From NCBI GenBank assembly GCA_963781785.1, contig CAWAHD010000004.1:744001-808000 (forward strand): a stretch of DNA of 64,000 nt. The letters are read 5' to 3'. The position numbers and the translations under genes are program-made. Of this stretch, positions 49,540 to 61,460 are shown one piece after another (within the stretch, counting starts at the first letter, position 1; each line of letters begins with the position of its first letter). Origin of the DNA: CAWAHD01 sp963781785. Lineage in GTDB: Bacteria; Planctomycetota; Planctomycetia; Isosphaerales; Isosphaeraceae. The notes below the pieces were generated by a model, which had not been told where the DNA came from, searched no databases, and was given only the letters and a program-made list of their open reading frames with translations.

Positions 49540-50016
49540 ACTGCTGGGCCCCTCTCTAGCCCACTGCCCCGTGCGATGCGGAGAGCAAGTCCCGCTTCAG
49601 GCGAGCCGCCTGGCCTCAACTTGCAACTCGTGTGGTGCTTGCTTCGCGAAGTCAGTGGGCGCGCTTTCCGCCGTTGGAAAGTGACGGCGGTGGTTCCTGC
49701 CGTTGGGGCGGCGGCATGGGCTTGATCTTGTTCGGTGACCGGCACGGGAACATTGCTGACACTAGCCTATTCAAACCTTCCCGGGTCTCGCAAGCGGCTC
49801 GACCAGTTACGCCCGTCATTCGCGGTCTTTCTCTCGCGGTACAGCCGTATCGGGGCATTGCTCGATCTCCCTCGTGGGGGCAGAATCGTAAGATTCCCCA
49901 GGAGCTCAACCGCCGCCGTGTTATTGACGAGCCTCCTCGCGGCATTGAAGATGCCGAAGAGCGGACGGTCACCACGCTTCGCCGGTCACGCCCAGAGGAA
50001 GTTCCGAGGTGATTTG
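49540..50016. other. divergent intergenic region
   Basis: Nearly 480 bp between the divergent LRR and AddB-like genes. It contains both promoters but I see no clear -35/-10 pairs. Reading frames here have shadow-like composition. GAGG at about 50006-50010 is the ribosome site for the ATG at 50017. Confidence 0.35.
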
Positions 50017-53000
50017 ATGAATACCACGGGAACTGCACCGAGGATTCAGTTGAGGCCCACGCCGGTGAACGTCCTGATCAGGGGACTCAGCCAGACCTGC
50101 CGGGACCATCTTCTCGCCGAGAAGTGGATCCTCGCACCGTCTCGGCGAGCGGGGCACCAGTGGCTCGAGGCCGTCGCTCGAGCCGGCCAGCCCGTCGTGA
50201 ACGGGCATGTCACCACGCTCACCAGGCTGGCCCTGGATCTGGCCGGGCCGGCGATGGTCCAGCAGCAGCTCAAGTTCATCTCGGCACGGCAAGGCGCGCT
50301 ATTGGTCGGTCGCGTCATGGAGCGGCTCAGAAACCCCGACGGTGGGTATCTCTGGCAGTTGTCGCCCGGCGTCCGCCTGGCCGAGACGGTCTGCGCCGCA
50401 ATCGACGCACTGCGATGTGCCGGGCTGGCTTCGGATGATGTGAAGATCAAATGTTTCGAGGTCGATGTCAAGGGCCGCGAACTTCAGGACATCCTCCGCG
50501 AGTACACCGCGGAGCTAGGGCGGCGAAACTGGATCGATCGTGCCGGAGTCCTGAAAGCAGCGATCGACCGGCTCACGTCAAGCTCGGGCGCACTGCCAGA
50601 GGGCGTCCTTGTGGTCATTCCGGGTGATCTGGACGCAAAGGGACTGGAGCGGCGATTACTCGACCTGTTGCCTGAAAAACACCGAGTGCCGCTGCCGGTC
50701 GACCAGCCGGCGCCCGCGCCGGCCGCCGTGGGCGAAGAGCCATCAACCGACGCCCGCCTCCTGCGCTCTATTACCGCGCCCGCGGAAGCCCCTGCTCCTT
50801 GCAGCGACGGGTCCGCCGGCATCTTCCGGGCCGTCGGCGCAGCGAACGAGGTTCGCGGCGTGCTGCGCCGCCTTCTGGCTGACGGGATTCCGCTCGACCA
50901 GGTCGAGGTCCTTTGTACCGACGTCGCCACCTACGTTCCGCTCATCTATGAGACGTTCGCAGCGCTCTTGCCCGATCAAGCGAGCCTTGACGACATCCCG
51001 GTGACGTTTCAGGAAGGGATTCCCGCCCGCAAGCTCCGGCCGGGGCGCGCGCTCATTGCCTGGCTCGACTGGACCCAGAGCGACTTCCCGCAGCAGGGAC
51101 TCATCCAGATGATCCAGGAGCGGCTGGTCTCTATTCCGGACCACGATCCCGGCGTCATCAGCTTCAGCCGGCTCGCGGCGATCCTCCGCGGCATCGGCAT
51201 CGGATTCGGGCGCGAGCGTTACCTGGACGCGCTCGCGAGATACGAGCAGGCGCTCGATCTCCGCCGCCGCGACCCGCAGCCGCTCTGCGACGAGGATGGC
51301 GAAGTGATCGAGCCAGCGGATGGTCCGCTCGACCAGCGATTGGCGGCGGTTCGATTGCTGCGCGGCCTGATTGAGTCCCTCCTCGACCTGTCCGCACGCC
51401 CCGGTGACACCACACGGCGCGTACTCGAGCTGGCTCAGCGATTTCTCGAGGAGCGCACGCGGGGCGATAGCCAGCTCGACAACTACGCCAGGGGGATCCT
51501 GATCGACCGGATCAAGGAGATGTGCGATTGCCTGGATCAGGACGAGGACGCGTCCTACATCCACGCGACTGGATGGCTGGCCGCGCTGCCGGAGGATGCC
51601 TGGGTCGGCGGCCTCGGGCCGCGCGGCGGCTGTCTTCATGTCGCACACGTCCTGGCCGGCGGCCACAGCGGCCGGCCGAACACGTTCATCGTCGGCCTCG
51701 ACGATGGCCGATTCCCCGGCGCAGGATTGCAGGATCCGATTCTGCTCGACGACGAACGGCAGGGTCTGTCCCGGGACCTCATGACCTCGGGTCAGGAACT
51801 GTCGAAGAAGTTCAAGCACATGGCGCTTTTGCTGTCGCGGCTGCGAGGCCGCGTGACCCTGTCATATTCGTGCTACGACCTCGCGGACGATCGTGAAATC
51901 TTTCCCAGCCCCGTGGTTCTGGCCGCGTTTCGCATCCTGTCCGGGCAGCACGACGGCGACCAGGCGGCCCTGAACCGCTGGCTCGCTCCGGCCGAGTCGT
52001 TCGCCCCGGATTCACCGCAAAAGGCTCTCACGGAAAGCCAGTGGTGGCTCTGGAGGATGAGCGGGCCCGAAGATGTCGTCGAGCCGCGCGACCTGGTGGC
52101 CGCGCGGTTTCCGCATCTCGCTCGCGGATTCACCCTCGCAGAGGAGCGGGCATCGGACCGCTTCACCATCTTCGACGGCTGGATACCCGACCCCGGCGCC
52201 GAGATCAACCCGACCGTGCCCGGCGGGCCGGTGGTCTCGGCAAGTCAACTAGAAACGCTCGGCCAGTGCCCGCTGCGCTACTTTTTCCGTTACGTGCTGG
52301 ACATCGAGCCGCCCGATGAATTTGCGATCGAGGAAGGCGTCTGGCTCGACCCGCGGCGCGCGGATCGCTCTTGCACGCGGTGTTCGAGCAATTCCTCAGG
52401 GAGTTGATCGAGCGCGGAGAAATACCCAGCACCGCCCGGGACGAAGAGCGCCTTCTGGCCATTCTCGAAGCGGAGATCCAGATCTATCGCGAGAGGATCC
52501 CGCCGCCGGGTGAAGCCGTGTTCCAGCGCGAGGTGCGGCAGCTCCGGCGCACGGCCCAGATCTTCTTGCATGGTGAAGAAGAATACTGCTGCCGAACCGG
52601 CAATCGGCCGCTGTTCCTCGAGGTTTCGATCGGTTTGCGCAGTGACCGGCCGCAGACTCTCCTCGATACCCCGGAACCCGTTCAGGTCGGTCTTGGCGAC
52701 GGGACCTCGCTCCGCGTTCGCGGCCGGATCGACCGCGTGGACAAGGTCGGCGGAGCGCAGAGGAACGCGTTTGCGATCTGGGACTACAAGACCGGCAGTA
52801 CGTGGAAATACACCCAGGAACCCCAACCGTTCTGGGACGGGCGGGTGGTCCAGCACTATCTCTACCTCTTGTTATTGAGCGCCCGCCTCCGAGCCGTGGG
52901 TAAGGAGTTTCCGGGTGCGAAAGTCGGCGAGATCGGCTTCTTCTTTCCCAGCGAAAAGGGAACCGGTGAACGGATCGCGTTCACGCCGAAACAGCTTGAC

Positions 53001-53228
53001 GGGGGATCGGAAGTGCTGGCACAGCTCGCCCGAATCGCCGCCGGCGGCGCTTTCCTGGCAACAACCCGATCCGAAGATTGCCACTTTTGCGATTACAACA
53101 AGATTTGCGGCGACGTGGTGCGATTGGCCGGCGCGAGCCAGCACAAGCTGAGCGCACGCGCGAACACGATACTGGAGCCTTACCGGGAGCTGCGCCATGA
53201 CCAAGGCGTCGAAGAGGCCGGAGCCTGA
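50017..53228 (+). CDS. addB: AddB-like helicase/nuclease subunit, one frameshift
   Basis: About 1,070 residues. An N-terminal helicase-like domain with LAPSRRAGHQWLEAVA and HVTTLTRLALDL is followed by the UvrD-like middle (TFIVGLDDGRFPG). The C-terminal PD-(D/E)XK nuclease has GRIDRVDK and IWDYKTGS, and cysteines for an Fe-S cluster occur in LGQCPLRYFFRYVL and CHFCDYNKICG. At ~52360 the frame changes: WLDPRR in one frame continues as GSLLHAVFEQFL in another, consistent with a missing G in a GG pair. The gene overlaps addA by 32 bases, so the pair is co-translated. AddAB resects double-strand DNA ends for recombination. Confidence 0.88.
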
Positions 53229-56200
53229 GGGACAGGCGGCGACCCCGACACCGCCCGACCAGGCCGCGCGCGACCTGATCACGCGCGACCTGGATCGGAA
53301 TCTGCTCGTCGAAGCCGCCGCGGGAACCGGCAAGACCACGAGCCTGGTCGGCCGCATGATCAGCCTGATCCGGGAAGGCCGATGCAAGATCGACAAGCTG
53401 GCGGCGGTCACGTTCACGCGCAAGGCGGCGGCCGAGCTGCGGGGCCGTTTTCAACTCGCGCTCGAAAACGCTGCGCGGCAGGCGACTGGAACCGAACAGG
53501 AGCGCCTGACCCGGGCCGTCGATCACATCGAGAGTGCGTTTCTCGGAACGATCCACTCGTTTTGCGGGCGGCTGTTGCGCGAGCGGCCGGTGGAGGCCGG
53601 CGTGGATCCCGAATTCATCGAGCTCGACGATGAGCAGGACGCCGAGCTCCGCCGCCGCGCCTGGTCGGAGCACGTTGCCCGCCTGATCGACGAAGGCGAT
53701 CCGCTCGTCGCGACACTGGAAGATCTTGGCGTGGACATCCTCACGCTGCTCTCGACGTTCGAGCGTTTTGCCGACTTCCCTGACGTCGCTCTATGGCCGG
53801 TCGACAAGATCGATCTCCCCGAGGCGGCGCCCTTGATCGGCGCAGTGCGCGAGTATGCCAGGCACATGGAGGCGCTGGCGCCGGCACTGCCCGACGACTT
53901 CGGCAACGACAAGCTCATGCCGTACTATCGACGTGTTCCCCGGCTCGTCCGCCAGGCCGATCTTTCCCGGCCGGGCGACCTATACGCGCTCCTGGAGCCG
54001 TTTGTGAAATCAACACCGAGCGTGGTGCAAAAGAACTGGCCTGGTGGCAAGGCGCAAGCGAAAGCCGAGCAGGACGCCTGGAATCAGTTCGCTCAGACCC
54101 ACGCGATTGGGTACATCGAAGCCTCGCGCGCTTTCCGTTACAAGCACGTTCTGGCTGCGCTTCGGCCGGCCGTCAAGGTCTACGACCGGCTCCGGCGCGA
54201 AGCCGGTGGGCTCAACTTCCAGGATCTCTTGCTGCTGGCGGCACGGATGCTGCGCGACAATCCTCCGATTCGCCGATATTTCCGCGGCCGGTTCACGCAT
54301 CTCCTGGTCGACGAGTTTCAGGATACCGATCCGATCCAGGCCGAGGTGATGCTCCTCTTGACGGCCGATGACGCGCACGAGAGGAACTGGAGACGATGCA
54401 AGCCGGTCAGCGGCTCGCTCTTTGTCGTTGGCGACCCCAAGCAGTCGATCTACCGGTTCCGCCGCGCCGATATCGTCACGTACAACGAGGTCAAGCACAA
54501 GATCGCGGCCACCGGGGGCGTGGTCGTCTCGCTCACGGCGAACTTCCGGACGACCGCGCCGCTCTTGGAGTGGCTCAACGAGACCTTCGCCAAGCGTTTT
54601 CCTGCCGAGGCGACCGAAGTCGCCCCGGCTCACGCGCCGTTTCTGGCTGGCCGCGTGGACGACAAGCCGGGCGATTTCGCCGGTCTTTACCTGCTCGATG
54701 CCGCGGGGACGAACCGGGAAGAGATCCTCGGTCACGAATGCGCCGTGGTGGCGCGCACGATCCGCCACGCCCTGAGCGCAGAGCGCACCGCTTTGCGATC
54801 CCGCCGCGAGAGTGACATGCCTGAAGTCGCGCGGGCGAGCGACTTCCTGATCGTGACCCGCAACACCAAGAACCTGAGCCGTTATGCTCGAGAGCTCGAG
54901 GCACTGGGAGTGCCTCATCAAGTGACCGGCGGCACGTCGCTCAACGAGCTGGAGGAGCTTCGACTCCTGTGCACCTGCCTGCGCGCATCAGCGCGGCCGG
55001 ACGATCCGGTCGCGCTGGTGGCGGCCTTGCGCAGCGCGCTCTTTGGAATCAGCGACGCGGCCTTGTACGCGTTCAAGCGCTCCGGGGGACGGTTCTCGTT
55101 TCATTCCAAGATTCCCGAGGATGGCGTGTCCCGGGACGATCGCGAGGCGATCAAGGACGCCTTCGATCGATTGCAATTGTATTACCGGTGGCTCGGCTTG
55201 CTCCCACCGGCAGCGAGTGTCGAGAAGATCGCAGCGCACCTGGGACTCTTCGGGCGGGCCGTTGCCGGGCCTGGCGGCGACGTCCGCGCGGGAAGCCTGG
55301 CGAAAGTCGTCGAGCTGGTGCGGCTCGGTTCAAACCGAGCAGCTCTCGGCGCTGGACCTCGTGGCGTATCTCGAACGGCTGGTCGAGCCCGACGACAAGC
55401 ACAGGCACGACGGGATTGCCGTGCGGCCGCCCGGGACGGCGGTGGTCAGGCTGATGAACCTGCACAAGGTGAAGGGACTCGAAGCTCGGACCGTTTTCCT
55501 GAGCGATCCCACCGGAAAGTTCGAGCATCCCGTCGACGTGCATATTGACCGTAGCGGCGAGGTTGCGCGGGGCTACATGGCGGTTTACGAGCCAAGACCG
55601 GAGGTCGGTTACAAGCCGGCTGCCCTCCTGGCGTGCCCACTGGAATGGAGTCAGCTTGCTGCGCGAGAGGAGGAGTTTCAGCAAGCGGAAAACGAGCGGC
55701 TCCTCTACGTGGCGGCCACCCGCGCCGGCACGTGCCTGATCGTGAGCCGCCGGGAGAAAAAGGTCGCGACGAATCCCTGGCAACCGCTGTGCGAAGCTTT
55801 GTCGGATCAGGGGACCCACCAGGACCCCGGTCCGCAACCGCCGCCTGTGCGCCCGAGAGTGACGGTGACCGCGGCCGACGTGGACGCAGCGAAGACAGCG
55901 ATTGACGAGCGCTTTGCCGTGGTGCGTGGTGCGACTTACGAGACCGAACGGATGAAGGAGGTATCGCTACGGCGCTCGCGGATGCCCGGCGATCGAGACG
56001 CAAGCGCGCCGCCCTTCGCGCGCAGCGACGAAGATGGGGCGGTGGCAGACCCGACCGCGGCCGGCGAACATGGAGTCGAGTGGGGCGAAGACGTGCACGC
56101 GCTGCTCGAGGCCGCGATGCGGAAGCCGGATGCCGACATCGAGAGTCTGGCGCGTTCGCTGACTCGCGACCGGGAGCTCGGCGACGAGCGAGTGACCGCG

Positions 56201-56575
56201 CTCCTGGCCACGGTCCGTGCCGTCCGGCAGTCGGCAATCTGGAACCGCGCCCACGCGAGCGAGCGCGTGCTGGCCGAAGTTCCGCTCATGATGGTGTCCC
56301 CACCGGCCGAATCGGTGGCAGGCCGATCGACGGTGCGGCGCGGGGTGATCGATCTGGCATTTCGCGAGCCAGAGGGCTGGGTCATCGTCGATTACAAGAC
56401 CGACACGTTCGATCGACGATCGATATCGGAACTGGTCGAGCACTATCGCCCCCAGGTCGAGAGCTACGCCGAGGCGTGGCGGACGATCGTGGGAGAGCCA
56501 GTCCACGAGGTGGGCCTATTCTTCACGAGCGCCAATCGCTACGAGCGTTTGAGCGGCAAAGGCTCATCGCAGTGA
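53197..56575 (+). CDS. addA: AddA-like UvrD-family helicase/nuclease, one frameshift
   Basis: About 1,125 residues. Motif I AAAGTGKT near residue 40, motif Ia TFTRKAAAELRGRF, GTIHSFCGRLLRERP, motif II LLVDEFQDTDPIQ, motif III GDPKQSIYRFRRAD, motif IV LTANFRTT, motif V VRLMNLHKVKGLEARTVFL and motif VI ENERLLYVAATRA are all visible. The C-terminal nuclease block is GVIDLAFREPEGWVIVDYKTD. The frame changes at 55327, where one extra G lies between VRL and VQTEQLSALDLVAYL. The ATG overlaps the end of addB. Together they form the RecBCD-equivalent end-resection complex. Confidence 0.9.
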
Positions 56576-56727
56576 CGCGCCTCGCGATCGTGCGCGACGG
56601 CAACGGGACCCGTGTCGAAAAGTGACGGAGAGCATGGGAGCGACCGGCGCGGTCGCATCGAGGCTGTCACGCCTTGCCATGGGCAAGTTCCTGGAAAAGA
56701 GAAGTTGAGGTTGCCACCGATTAAGAC

Positions 56728-56886
56728 GTTCGGGTTGTGCCTCTGGTTCGCCCCGTCCGGCGACGGATCGAAACTTTTTCGGTATGCGACTGCGCTTTTT
56801 GCCCGCGGATTACGCTGAGTGGCTCGGAGGACCATTCCGATGAACGAGCTCGACCTGTTCGCGGCGTCCATTTACATCGCCGAATC
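56728..56886 (+). repeat. duplicated kinase leader, 5' copy
   Basis: An ungapped match, offset by exactly 986 bases, to 57714-57872, which carries the promoter region, ribosome site (CGGAGGACC) and first ~15 codons of the third kinase. After 56886 the similarity ends. The copy carries no kinase domain. Confidence 0.85.
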
Positions 56887-56971
56887 GATCGGGTCATCTC
56901 GAGTCAAGGAACCGGTTTTCGAAATCCGTTCTGGCGAAGTCGGGACTTTCACGGTCGCAATCAGGAGCTAA
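56840..56971 (+). CDS. 43-residue leader peptide from a duplicated kinase start
   Basis: A small reading frame starting with the same MNELDLFAA as the downstream kinase, with the same GGAGG-type ribosome site, then diverging to a new C-terminus and stopping at 56969-56971. The stop is five bases before the ATG of the next gene, and CAGGAG inside its last codons is that gene's ribosome site, so translation of the leader could be coupled to it. Whether the peptide itself matters is unknown. Confidence 0.5.
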   Translation: MNELDLFAASIYIAESIGSSRVKEPVFEIRSGEVGTFTVAIRS

Positions 56972-56976
56972 AACCA

Positions 56977-57477
56977 ATGATCCGCAAATATTTCCGTCGG
57001 CGCCCCGAGCTGGAGGCAATGGAGTCGAAGTTGTTGATGTCGGGAGTTTCGGCGGTGCACCACCCGGCAGCGGCCGCGCTCGTGGCGCCCGTTGAGAAGG
57101 ACATGAGTTCGCCGCTTTTCGGCAAGCTCGAGGGGACGTTCCATGAGGTGGACTCCGCGTCGCCCAAACTGGTGTTCTCCGTCAAGGGCACCCTCTCGCC
57201 GGGCGGCAAATCGACTGTTACGGGGTTCTGGACTTACGGCGTCCAAAATGGGTCGGGTACGATGACCGTTGAGACGAAGCACGGGAAGATTAAGGCGGAC
57301 CTCAGCGCCGCGAGTGGGAACCATTTTGCAACCGAGTCGTACTCGATCAAAGTCGGCACCGGCCAGTTTGAGGGCACGACCGGCGCAGGAGATTTGACGT
57401 TTGAGATGATCCCGTCGAAGGGGAACGGCTTGCCTCATGGCAAGATTTCGATCGACTTTCTGACGACCAACGAGTAG
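56977..57477 (+). CDS. small exported protein with LExxLLMS-type N-terminus
   Basis: A 166-residue protein starting MIRKYFRRRPELEAMESKLL, a variant of the planctomycete LExRxLLS export motif (here ESKLLMSG). The rest is a beta-rich single domain (FGKLEGTFHEVD, VKGTLSPGGKSTVTG, MTVETKHGKIKADLS, VGTGQFEGTTGAGDLTFEM) that looks like a lipocalin-like or beta-barrel fold; I do not recognise the family. The CAGGAG ribosome site lies inside the end of an upstream 43-codon frame derived from a kinase gene, so its expression may now follow the kinase promoter. Confidence 0.75.
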   Translation: MIRKYFRRRPELEAMESKLLMSGVSAVHHPAAAALVAPVEKDMSSPLFGKLEGTFHEVDSASPKLVFSVKGTLSPGGKSTVTGFWTYGVQNGSGTMTVETKHGKIKADLSAASGNHFATESYSIKVGTGQFEGTTGAGDLTFEMIPSKGNGLPHGKISIDFLTTNE

Positions 57478-57713
57478 TTTCCCCCGCCGGGAGTGGCGCA
57501 GCATTTGTAACTTCTCAATGACTCAGGGCGCAGGTCGACGGTGATCGGGGCGCACGTGGGGAACAGGCATCATCGATTCCGCTGCGGCTCAGTGGCCCGG
57601 CAGCAATCAATGCGTGTCCTGATACCCGATTTGCAGCACATTTGTTATCCTCGGGCGTGATCATTTTGCTCCGACGTCTGCGATACAATGGCGACGTGTT
57701 CGCCCCTCAAGAG

Positions 57714-57872
57714 GTTCGGGTTGCGCCTCGGGCTGGCGGCGTCCGGCCACGGATCGGGACTTTTTCGGTATTCGACTGCGCTTTTCGCCCGCGGATTACG
57801 TTGAGTGGCTCGGAGGACCATTCCGATGAACGAGCTCGACCTCTTTGCGGCGGCCGTTGACATTGCCGATCC
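57714..57872 (+). repeat. kinase leader, 3' (intact) copy
   Basis: The parental-looking copy of the duplicated leader. It includes ACTTTTTCGGTATTCGACTG and GCGGATTACGTTGAGTGG, conserved between the copies and thus candidate promoter elements, plus the CGGAGGACC ribosome site for the ATG at 57826. The 230 bp before it hold no gene. Confidence 0.8.
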
Positions 57873-60800
57873 GGGTGAGCGCGCTGCCCTGCTGGAGCGG
57901 GAATGCGCCGGACGACCCGAGCTGAGAAAGCGAATCGACCAGCTTCTCGATGCGCACTTCAAGCCCAACCCCGCGCTCGACCAAGCCGGGGCGGAGCACA
58001 CGGACACCCTGGATGGCCCGGGCTCCGCGACCGAAGCCGTTCGGACCGCCACGGAGGCCGTGGGAGCGGTCGTCGCCGGGCGGTACAAGCTGCTCCAGCA
58101 AATCGGCGAAGGGGGCATGGGGAGTGTCTGGATGGCCGACCAGACCGAGCCCGTCAAGCGCCGGGTCGCAGTCAAGCTGATCCGCGTGGAACGCGGGCAG
58201 TCGCGGATGATCCTGTCTCGGTTCGAGGCCGAGCGGCAGGCGATCGCGCTCATGGACCACCCACATATCGCCAGGCTCTTGGACGCCGGATCGACGGCTG
58301 AGGGGTCGCCCTTTTTTGTGATGGAGCTGGTGAAGGGAATCCCGCTCAATGAGTATTGCGACACTCACAAATTGAGCATCGGCGACCGGCTTCAACTGTT
58401 CATGCAAGTTTGCTCGGCCGTTCAGCACGCGCACCAGAAGGGGGTGATCCACCGGGACCTGAAGCCGTCGAACATCCTGGTGGAAAGCCACGATGGCAAG
58501 GCCGTGCCGAAGGTGATCGACTTCGGCCTGGCCAAGGCCACGACGGGGCTGCAACTGAGCGAGCACACCCTGTTCACGGCATTCGGAAGCGTGATCGGGA
58601 CGCCGCTGTACATGGCGCCGGAGCAGGCGAATTTCAACGCGGTGGACGTGGATACGCGGGCCGACGTGTACGCACTTGGGGTGATCCTGTTCGAGCTGTT
58701 GACGGGGACGACGCCGATCACTCGGGAGTCGATGAAGAAGGCGGAGCTCGATGAGATGCTCAAGCTGATCCGGGAGCAGGACGCTCCAACACCGTCGAGC
58801 CGGCTGAGTACGATTGACTCGATGCCGAGCATCGCCGCGAATCGGCAGATGGAGCCGCAGAAGCTGAGCCGGTTAGTGAAGGGTGAGCTCGACTGGATCG
58901 TGATGAAAGCGCTGTGCAAGGAGCGGGACCGGCGCTACGAGACGGCCAGCGGGTTTGCGCCGATATCGAGCGGTTCCTGAATCACGAGGCGGTTGCCGCC
59001 GGGCCGCCGAGAGCGTCGTACAAATTGAGGAAGTTTGTTCGCCGCAATCGCGTGCCGGTGATCGCGGCGAGCTTGGTGCTATTGGCTCTGGCGGCCGGCG
59101 TGGTGGGGACGACGCTCGGCCTCCTGGAAGCGCACCGTCAGGCGGAGTTCGCGCGGCGCAAGGAATCGGAAGCCCACGAGGAGAAGCAGCGGGCCTTGGT
59201 GGCAGCCGCGGAGGAGCGCAAGGCGAAGCTGGAAGCGCTCAGGAAGCGACAGGAAGCGGAGCGCAACCTGACCTTCGCCAAGAAGGGGAATGAGATCCTG
59301 GGCTCGGTGTTCGCGGGTCTGGATCCGAAGAAGATCGCCGAGTCGGGCCGGCCGCTCCAGGACGTGCTGCGTCAGAATCTCACCACGGCTGTGAAAGAGC
59401 TGGAGGGTTCGGCCGTTGGCGATCCGCTGGAAGTGGCGGCAATGCAAGACACCCTGGGCCAGTCGCTTATGGGTTTAGGGGAAGCGGCCCTGGCCGTAGA
59501 GGTGTTCCAGAAGGCCCTGGACACCCACAAGGCCCGGTTAGGCCCCGACCACCCCGTTACACTCACCAGCACGGGCAACCTCGCCGAGGCGTACGAGGCA
59601 AGCGGCCGGCTCGCCGAATCCCTGCGACTCAAAGAAGAGACGCTCCAGAGGCGGAAAGCGAAGTTTGGCCCCGACCATCCCGAGATGCTCGACGCCATGC
59701 AGAACCTGGCCGGGGCCTACTTCAAAAGCGGCCAACTCGCCAAGGCGGTGTCGCTACTGGAAGAGACGGTCCAGAAGAGGAAAGCGACGCTCGGGCCCGA
59801 TCACCCGCACACACTGCTCGCCACGAACAACCTGGCAACGGCGTACGTGCGTAGCGGGCAAGGGGCCAAGGCGCTGCCGCTCCTTGAGGAGACGCTCCAG
59901 AAGCAGAAAGCCGAGCTCGGCCCCGACCATCCGCAGACGTTCTTCACCATGAACAACCTGGCCAACGTGTATCGGGCCAGCGGCCAACTCGCCAGGGCCC
60001 TCCCGCTGCTTGAAAAGACGCTCGAGAAGAGGAAAGCGAAGCTGGGCCCCGACCATCCCGACACGCTCGCCTCCATGAACAACCTGGCCGAGGCGTACGG
60101 GGCCACCGGCCAACTTGGAAAGGCCGTCGTGCTTTACGAACAGACGGCGGAGACCGCGAAAGCCAAGCTCGGCTCCGAGCACCCCCACACACTCGTCACC
60201 ATGAATAACCTGGCCGGCGCGTACCAGGCCAGCGGCCAACCTGGAAAGGTCGTCGGGCTCTACGAAGCGGCGCTTCAGACGCAGAAAGCCAAGCTCGGTC
60301 CCGACCATCCCGACACACTCATCACCATGATCAACCTGGCCGATGCATACGCCAAGAGCGGCCAACCCGCCAAGGCGGTGTGGCTGCTTGAAGAGGCGCT
60401 GCGGAATTTGAAAACGAAGCTCGGCGACGACCACCCCCATACACTCCTGGGAATGGGACGCCTGGCCGAGATGTACCGGGATAGCGGACAACTCGCGAAG
60501 GCCTTGCCGCTCCTGGAGGAGACCCTGGAAAAGCAGAAAGCCAAGCTCGGGCCCGACCACCCCGATACGCTCCGCACCATGAACTACCTGGCCCTCGCGC
60601 ACGAGTCCAGCGGCCAACTCTCCAAGGCCGTGCGGCTCTTCGAAGAAACGCTGGAGAAGCAGCAAGTCAAGCTCGGAACCGATCACCCCGGAACGCTCGA
60701 CACCATGTACAACCTCGCCACGGCGTTCCAGGCCAGTGGCCAACTTGCCAAGGCCGTGCGGCTACTCGAAGAGACGCTGGAGAAGAGGAGAGCCAAACTC

Positions 60801-61460
60801 GGCCCCGACCACCCCGATACGCTCGCCGCGATGAACAACCTGGCCGTGTGCTACCTCAAAAGCGGCCAGCTCGCCAAAGCCCTGCCGCTCCTGGAAGAGA
60901 CGCTGAAGAAGGCGAAAACCAAGCTCGGCCCCGATGACCCCAGGACGCTCGCCACCATGACCAGCCTCGGCAATGCGTACGTCAAAGCCCAGCAATTCGC
61001 GAAGGCCGCAGCACTGTGCATCGCGTTCGTGGACGGCAACCGGAAGCGGGCGCCCAAGGACAGGCAGCAGTTCGCAACACTCCTGGCGCGGGTGTCGAGA
61101 GAATTGATCGACCGCGGCGAGTACGCCGCGGCTGTTCCGCTCTTGCGCGAGTGCCTGGCGATCCGCGAAAAGACGCAACCCGACGACTGGAGCACTTTCA
61201 ACACGCAATCCATGCTCGGTGCCGCGCTTCTGGCTGAGAAGAATTATGCCGGGGCCGAGCCGTTGCTGGTGAAGGGCTACGAGGGGATGAAAGCCCGCGA
61301 GAAGACGATCCCGCCGTCCGGAGGTGGCGAGCTGCGCTTGCCCAAAGCCCTGGACCGGCTGATCGCGCTGTACACCGCGACCGGCAAACCCGAAGAGGCG
61401 AAGAAATACCGGGAACGACGAGCGAAATACCCCGAAACCAAGCCGGCAGACCGGAAATGA
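57826..61460 (+). CDS. Ser/Thr kinase with 12 tandem TPR units, one frameshift
   Basis: About 1,210 residues. An N-terminal region with ERAALLERECAGRPELRKRI is usual for this planctomycete family. The kinase has GEGGMG (94-99), AVKLI with the Lys (117), HRDLKPSN (209-216), DFG (232-234) and a MAPEQ block. At ~58958 the frame changes (RRYETASGFA, then ADIERFLNHEAVAAGPP), consistent with one missing base; the rest is one clean frame. A membrane helix follows (VIAASLVLLALAAGVVGTTLG), then a coiled coil, then kinesin-light-chain-like TPR units. The stop overlaps the sigma gene start by four bases. Kinase and ECF factor are therefore one transcriptional and probably translational unit. Confidence 0.92.
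59520..61030 (+). repeat. twelve 126-bp tandem repeats (TPR units)
   Basis: The kinase tail is built of 42-residue units with the consensus KAKLGPDHPDTL..MNNLA.AY..SGQLAKAV.LLEETLEK. Twelve are recognisable, plus one degenerate unit. Several neighbouring units are almost identical at DNA level in their GGCCCCGACCACCCCGA segments, so unit number may change by recombination. Confidence 0.85.
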
